NCBI RefSeq assembly: GCF_008084145.1
Contig: NZ_VSDO01000003.1
Span: 620,001-684,000 of the forward strand
DNA: 64,000 nucleotides
Origin: Paenibacillus faecis
Lineage (GTDB): Bacteria > Bacillota > Bacilli > Paenibacillales > Paenibacillaceae
Reading direction: 5' to 3'
Shown here: positions 62,901-64,000 of the stretch, one piece after another
Layout: the number at the start of each line of letters is the position of its first letter
Position numbering within the stretch: the first letter of the stretch is position 1
Notes under the pieces: model-generated
The model's input: the letters and a program-made list of their open reading frames with translations, nothing else
Told to the model about the DNA's origin: nothing
Database searches by the model: none
Program-made: the position numbers and the translations under genes

Positions 62901-63145
62901 GCCGTTTTGTCCGTCGGGGCTGCCGCCGTCACCATGAAATGGTTCGGCACATCGTACACCGCCTCAGGTGCCGACGGCGCTTCGTCCGCGCTCGGCGAAT
63001 CGGCTTCCCTAACGGCCTCCGCTCCGGACTCGCTTGGCACACTTTCCGCATAAGCAGTGACAGAGAACGCCACCGTTTGCAAGACAAGCATCATCGCCAG
63101 GCAGAAAGAGAGTATTGCTTTACCTATGCTGCGTTCATGTTTCAA
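56957..63145 (-). CDS. Giant multidomain cell-wall-anchored surface protein (2062 residues)
   Basis: TTG 63145 follows GGGGGAGA. The protein has a signal peptide, then beta-sandwich adhesin repeats (about residues 100-1100), followed by a Cna-B/SpaA-like domain (QGKLDLLKVDPNGKPLGGVIFKLYEPDG). Next come three repeats of 75-80 residues opening with T-I-x-K-T-V-E-G-N/S-G-A-D-K-N-K (DUF5979/DUF7601-like), a Big/invasin domain (PVANEEVIFLLPDQS) and carboxypeptidase-regulatory-like domains. A low-complexity wall spacer with repeated G-N-V-D-N-G units precedes VPETG, a hydrophobic helix and a RKKKK tail. It is probably a substrate of the adjacent sortase and mediates adhesion; a ligand cannot be named. 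Confidence 0.9.
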   Translation of the reverse strand: MKHERSIGKAILSFCLAMMLVLQTVAFSVTAYAESVPSESGAEAVREADSPSADEAPSAPEAVYDVPNHFMVTAAAPTDKTAVLMGANSPFPLEVVQNENVLHTDDVIHGRKPFTLRSGDIKIPVKGDADNPNTVDGSTVILHGDYVMLDKATYFPEVILPDATMTLKEKTGYTIGTAYFSEAGIRVVFDGEERFFNGQGKNVQFGFESTAKADLSGIQYGERKPINIFGGNYLLENPQVTPAYSIKLKSNSNATENNWIYPADFVDGTIEWQVDIAATDEFDPTIPQPLDGLKFYNALDPTQVGTLVEGSLKVNGNTVTPESGTANALVYTFPEGFGDKATVTFRTWIPKAKYYTEYNTASGYQTVTNITELRDKTDSKLLSSNSWRVTFRPDWIQKSGTLNKRTSSSDPRTITWTIDVNKNYSKQGLKNFTITDPLPAGLTRLSAAWQTWDGQKWSDTTTPITPDANNVYSFGEVNGPIRLVIVSEVTGSQPSFNNKATAQWKLDVNTVQDNDQATVWDTAVVTIGAHTLTKSVGTGDTLALGTLPWKITLTPQEALPDGAVYDLLVYGDASSIDFTKITANPVLDSAILNQLKGNSRENYYQRFQSGSFQSSDGLTHQVYTLSQDGKPVADLLQVTGYNTDKPASFTYNSLLTQWEHFAGNKSTDQYNRAVLFEGTTRTIDSNRISQRFNSGVLAKEMLFASKPDGTGVIPNDVRSYIRDDANQTYTLAAFDRVSKTVTFRFSINMNGMRTEEMAKDGGNHVASDIKLVDTLPEGWEFVPYSEGQDFAIYKGARADYGATVSATTLISDPSGLVSFSAAGNVGTFSFTKLESPYVVLVKARPSEAALRQYFESGNAKIEATNTAEMQITWGDEPTAVKASRKVIVPMQTLGKSVTKPNPGVLEWTVNYTPPFEVKNGVYLQDTLGEGLALRKDEKGDLSLRRPDMAVYHAKLTPSGALVRDGEALNLYDPNSEVKVETVTEGGATRLIFRMANPNQLYQFVYQTEVTEVPSGGKAGNEIKLMGDDTLDGISAKSEHAVDNSDVGGSAETQGKLDLLKVDPNGKPLGGVIFKLYEPDGVTEVTGGTTGSDGKLSLFPKAGLYVLKQTFIDETTYLPTTTVYQVRVASTPWNPIWVDGVEVTKEKPLVVPTPVWVPGDLKLSTAIERLGADPNKEFEYTISFSNHKSYAYNGSASGTIADGGTVKLKGGQSITIKDIPDGITYTIVQKSYANDGYTTDPENLTRTGSIVKEQTAEAKYVNAKYLPGKLTIGKTVEGNGADKNKAFDFTVTFEGPGAGKTYTYTTSDGATGTVQSGGKIALKHGETAVIDGIPKGTIYTVTEADYTAEGYTTTWPDRKTTGTITDGGDHEAGIVNTRMVYGGLLIGETVEGSGADKNKEFEFTVQFPDAAAGKAYAYTKSDGTTGTIKSGGKITLKHGETVAIEGIPSGDRYIVTQTDYSGEDYSADPANRKYTGEIIAKRIAEARYVNARYLPGKLTLTADPEVVPGNGKTPSQLTATLTDYDGKPVANEEVIFLLPDQSEVKATTDEQGKAVISYTPPELKTTTPEDHFIVAKVDSLTEGKLTSNIAKVTTVPAAIIGVLRDNETGEVIPNATIVITDKTNGKEHEIKTDADGAYFYPVLYGGDYTISYTKLIEVGGVEQPITFTQKAQVEGDVRGGELVPADITAVGVVLLKLPEGQSSLVTGELAGKMRIYLRDANDQYVKDQDGAPKAFHLQPNGAFSADGLTAENYKMEVRYEFEPGQELTIVRDAILSVKASGELNISQELVDPYGIITDKNTGAVIEGAEVTLYYADTPENKAKGIVPGTKVTLRSIPGFAPNDNASPSQYSDATGAYAYMVFPNTDYYLVVTKTGYVTHTSDLIRVGSDIVRYNVELSPVSTGGNSGGGGTGGGSDSGYSYPVPVTPVPNPVKPEPGSIDSINGTVVDSVTGNVDKGTGNVDNGAGNVDNGAGNVDNGTGNVDNGTGSVDTGAGNNVDNGIGNAGNEADNVVDGPGIVDDELDDVPETGDHRPSPISYLILALLSLITIGICLLDRKKKKHIL
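57120..57330 (-). repeat. In-gene tandem repeat coding for G-N-V-D-N-G units
   Basis: Within the giant surface protein gene, units of 18-21 bp are repeated ten or more times with few changes (GGAACCGGCAACGTCGAC-like), giving runs of Gly-Asn/Ser-Val-Asp-Asn/Thr-Gly. It is the wall-spanning spacer and a likely site of copy-number change. Confidence 0.75.
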
Positions 63146-63382
63146 GACTGTAATCTCCCCCGTTCCAAAATTGCCTAAACGCGCATAGACCTATGCGTCT
63201 GCTTGATCCCAACGACCCTTTACATCACCCAAATATTTCAAATTTTAAATAATTGGCTGAAGGTCATGGGCGTTCAGGCTGTCGATCATGCTAGTAACTT
63301 CTCCCCCCCCTTTTTCAACCATATTCGACACTTCCATCCTGCAAATGGCAGAGTACGCCCATTTTAAACAGCGTACTTCCCC

Positions 63383-63418
63383 ATTATATTACGAGAGATC
63401 TCTACAAATTCTAGACAA
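63383..63418 (-). promoter_or_regulatory. Putative promoter/operator of the giant surface protein gene
   Basis: TATAAT (63388-63383) with TTGTCTAGAA (63418-63409) upstream on the minus strand, in the same arrangement as before the LPKTG adhesin gene at 36315-36349. Confidence 0.45.
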
Positions 63419-63475
63419 AACTCGACAAAGGGACTTGGAGACGAAAAAACAATAGAGGAATGAAGCGGAAGCCGT

Positions 63476-63510
63476 AAAGGAGAATAGCCTGATGGTCAGG
63501 CTCCTTTTCC
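63476..63510. terminator. Terminator-like hairpin upstream of the surface protein gene
   Basis: AAAGGAG, AGCCTGA, TGG, TCAGGCT, CCTTTT forms a long stem. I see no gene that it clearly serves on the plus side; 63511-63680 holds no recognisable gene. Confidence 0.55.
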
Positions 63511-63681
63511 AGGAGGAGTAAGGGTTACGTCACCTTCATAAATATACTTCGGATTTTTTAATGAATCTTTTAAGTCCTTTTCGGTACTTCAATATATCCT
63601 GCTCATTCGGGGTCTATTTTGGAGTAACCCAAATTAAAAAGATTGCACCCCAACAGGCACAACTCGGTACCACATTGATCC

Positions 63682-63958
63682 AGTGCCCTATCAGACAACC
63701 TCGATAACATAGAATTCCTGCATATGTGCATGTTTTTTTCGGTTTGGAACAATGATTTCAAAATTCCTGCAAATCTGCAGGAATTTTCGACGAAATCGGC
63801 TCGTTTCTCTAAAATCGCCGGAAATACCTGCAGATTTGCATCCTTTTTCGAATTCCCTCGGGGACCGGCCTAAAATACCTGCAGATTTGCATCTTTTTGG
63901 AGTTGGAAGGGGAGGAAAGCGCCCTAGGTGCCTTGATCTCCGTGGGTTAAGTCACTAG
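63682..63958 (-). repeat. Dispersed CTAG-bounded element, copy C
   Basis: In reverse orientation it carries the same blocks as copies A and B (ACCTGCAGATTTGCATC repeats, CGGCTCGTTTCTCT, CAGTGCCCTATCAGACAACC end). Its right side runs into the CACTAG end that introduces another element type at 63953. Confidence 0.85.
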
Positions 63959-64000
63959 CGTTGCATTAACATGAGGAGACTAACGACTGCAGCCGCCTCC
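63953..64000 (+). repeat. Start of a second GTTGCATTAA-type element (cut by window edge)
   Basis: CACTAGCGTTGCATTAAC and the following CTAAC..GCCGCCTC match the beginning of the element at 15912-16240. Confidence 0.55.

Noticed and set aside
63511..63680. Small minus-strand frame with a lysine-rich end near 63540-63610
   Set aside because: Fewer than 25 codons between stops, with no ribosome binding site or recognisable family.

Overview
The window looks like chromosomal DNA of a Paenibacillus-type member of the Bacillota. The GC content is moderately high, and the ribosome binding sites are strong (AGGAGG type) with frequent GTG and TTG starts. Regulation includes a Leu T-box, a glycine riboswitch and tandem c-di-GMP-I riboswitches. 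Typical Bacillota families are present: HelD, HPr kinase, PaiA, sortase B with LPXTG-type adhesins, an SLH-anchored hydrolase and LytTR regulators. I see no rRNA, tRNA, CRISPR array or intact prophage.

Layout. 1-2.5 kb: an ECF sigma operon (secreted lipoprotein-like paralog, sigma factor, membrane-bound putative anti-sigma cut by the window edge). 2.5-8 kb: a secreted Asp-box repeat protein, an AraC/GyrI regulator and a small operon of a nitrilase with two GNAT enzymes. 8-12.6 kb: a secreted beta-lactamase-fold hydrolase and an AgrC/LytTR two-component pair. 12.8-15.8 kb: an ECF sigma factor fused to a BtrH/C39-like module, translationally coupled to a solute-binding protein that has no export signal. 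16-20.3 kb: a YdaJ/YdaK/YdaM-like exopolysaccharide operon whose degenerate GGDEF protein keeps the c-di-GMP I-site. 20.5-23.6 kb: a large TerD-domain protein preceded by two tandem, covarying stem structures, and a TMEM175 channel. 24-32.5 kb: oxalate decarboxylase-like bicupin, soluble PAS chemoreceptor, HelD, AAC(3)-like enzyme and a divergent HPr kinase, with a candidate small RNA. 32.6-37.5 kb: an LPKTG adhesin and a secreted transglutaminase-like protein behind two c-di-GMP riboswitches. 37.6-39.6 kb: a low-GC island with an orphan P-loop ATPase and a MITE-like element. 39.8-50.1 kb: SLH serine hydrolase, permease with glycine riboswitch, mqo, a truncated Crp/Fnr gene, leuA with T-box, a WYL regulator and a DJ-1/PfpI protein. 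50.2-53 kb: mobile-element scars around an ABC transporter. 53-56 kb: SDR, marR-paiA, and a DMT transporter. 56.1-63.2 kb: sortase B and its probable 2062-residue substrate.

Themes. Cyclic di-GMP appears twice, as an I-site receptor in a polysaccharide operon and as tandem riboswitches in front of a secreted enzyme next to an adhesin. The surface proteins, sortase and SLH hydrolase point to cell-surface remodelling. Several dispersed intergenic repeat families (about 250-330 bp elements bounded by CTAG, and short palindromes) run through the window. Coordinates of starts are my choices from ribosome binding sites; family assignments come from recognising motifs by eye, without database searches.
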